Source of the DNA: Paracoccaceae bacterium
GTDB lineage: Bacteria; Pseudomonadota; Alphaproteobacteria; Rhodobacterales; Rhodobacteraceae
DNA: 64,000 nucleotides
Assembly: GCA_024304985.1 (NCBI GenBank)
Contig: JAMWZC010000007.1
Location: forward strand, 62,001 to 126,000
Direction: 5' to 3'
Below are positions 63,288 through 64,000 of this stretch, piece after piece. Numbering within the stretch: position 1 is the first letter of the stretch; every line of letters begins with the position of its first letter. The translations under genes and the position numbers were made by a program. The notes below the pieces were generated by a model that did not search any database, was not told the DNA's origin, and saw only the letters and a list, made by a program, of their open reading frames with translations.

Positions 63288-64000
63288 ATGGATCTGATTT
63301 TTGCAGGGCTTGAGGTTCTTTACCGCTGGGACGTGATGCTGGCGCTGCTGGTGGGGTCCATCGGCGGGGTGATGATCGGGGCGGTGCCCGGTGTCGGACC
63401 TGCGGTCGCCATTGCGATCCTGTTGCCCGCGACATTCTGGATGGACCCGATCGTGGGGTTGACCCTTCTGCTGGGGATCTACGGCAGTTCGATGTATGGC
63501 GGCGCGATCCCCGCGATCCTGATCAATACGCCGGGCACGGCGGTGAATGCGCTGACCACCTATGACGGCTATCCCATGACCCTGCGGGGCGAGGGGCGCA
63601 AGGCGATTTCCATTGCTTATACGGCGAGTTTCGTGGGGGCCATCATCTCGATCATCTGTCTGATCAGTCTGGCCCCGGTGCTGGCAAAGGTCGCGCCGAT
63701 GTTTGGCGCGCGCGAGATTTTTCTGGCGGCCTTGCTGGGACTGGTGTTGGTCGTCGTGTCGCATCGTGGGCAGGCGGCGATTGCGGCGGCGCTGGCTTGT
63801 TTGGGGATTTTCATCGGCACTATCGGGCTGGAGCCTGTGAAATACACCAAGCGCTATACCTTCGATCAAAGCTGGCTGGCGTCAGGCGTTGATCTGATCG
63901 TGGTGGTGCTGGGGCTTTATGCCATTTCACAAGCGTTCATGCTGATGCAGGGGGATGATGTGAAAACGCGCCGCGTGCCCTTGGGTGGGGGCATGTTCCA
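63288..64000 (+). CDS. Tripartite tricarboxylate transporter large membrane subunit (TctA), 5' part
   Basis: Open frame from the ATG at 63288 running off the right edge, so only the first 237 or so residues are visible. The sequence includes GAVPGVGPAVAIAILLPATFWMDP, GIYGSSMYGGAIPAILINTPG and YDGYPMTLRGEGRKAI, which are the best conserved blocks of TctA. Multiple hydrophobic helices follow. It completes the C-B-A gene order of this secondary carboxylate transporter. Confidence 0.93.
   Translation, partial: MDLIFAGLEVLYRWDVMLALLVGSIGGVMIGAVPGVGPAVAIAILLPATFWMDPIVGLTLLLGIYGSSMYGGAIPAILINTPGTAVNALTTYDGYPMTLRGEGRKAISIAYTASFVGAIISIICLISLAPVLAKVAPMFGAREIFLAALLGLVLVVVSHRGQAAIAAALACLGIFIGTIGLEPVKYTKRYTFDQSWLASGVDLIVVVLGLYAISQAFMLMQGDDVKTRRVPLGGGMF

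Overview
The window is high-GC chromosomal DNA from an alphaproteobacterium, most probably a member of the Rhodobacterales (Roseobacter group). This rests on gene content and order: a separate F0 operon with paired b' and b subunits, a mipZ division ATPase, the ffh-chorismate mutase-rpsP-rimM-trmD-rplS-rpmE block, tandem peptide deformylase genes beside fmt, and a pobA-pcaDCHGB operon. No tRNA, rRNA, insertion sequence, phage gene or CRISPR array was seen. Nearly every intergenic gap is short.

Layout. (1) 1-5886: end of an EamA transporter, then a tightly packed + strand operon turning 4-hydroxybenzoate into beta-ketoadipate (pobA, pcaD, pcaC, pcaH, pcaG, an extra alpha/beta hydrolase, pcaB). 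(2) 5941-8860, minus strand: two GlsB-like membrane proteins, fmt and three overlapping peptide deformylase genes, one of which has lost its catalytic residues. (3) 8983-16383: a MalY-type lyase, two uncharacterised proteins, a glutathionyl-hydroquinone reductase, a lone receiver-domain protein, cobC-cobD of cobalamin synthesis and a lytic transglycosylase. (4) 16480-23396: smc, two acetyltransferases, a small lipoprotein, lrgA-lrgB and a FadR-type regulator. (5) 23489-26043: atpI-atpB-atpE-atpF'-atpF. (6) 26275-37643: ArsR and LysR regulators, an EamA exporter, then the SRP and ribosome-maturation block with a bluB gene embedded in it. (7) 37728-45144, minus strand: a surface-polysaccharide locus with rfbCBDA for dTDP-L-rhamnose, an epimerase, a sulfotransferase and an RgpF-like protein. 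(8) 45363-46172: mipZ. (9) 46188-52486: a MarR-regulated homogentisate cluster with hmgA, fahA, a metallo-beta-lactamase-fold protein and a flavin hydroxylase with its small partner. (10) 52618-60711: a PLP decarboxylase, HpcH aldolase, GntR regulator, glutamine amidotransferase, P450, glutamine-synthetase-like ligase, 2Fe-2S ferredoxin and class III aminotransferase. (11) 60769-64000: an IclR regulator divergent from a tripartite tricarboxylate transporter (TctC, TctB, start of TctA).

How the parts fit. Three catabolic modules (protocatechuate, homogentisate, and the P450/ligase/amidotransferase set) suggest a scavenger of aromatic and amine compounds. The most intriguing module is 55536-59273. 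A glutamine-synthetase-like ligase, a class I amidotransferase-like hydrolase and an oxygenase with its ferredoxin repeat the logic of aniline oxygenation through a gamma-glutamyl intermediate, but with a P450 in place of a Rieske dioxygenase. An 18-base sequence shared (15 of 18) between its divergent promoter region and the region upstream of the PLP decarboxylase suggests common control.

The second notable signal is a 21-base dispersed sequence (GAGTATTT, four variable bases, CAAGATGAA) found eight times, always outside coding regions, mostly between converging genes and sometimes directly abutting a hairpin.
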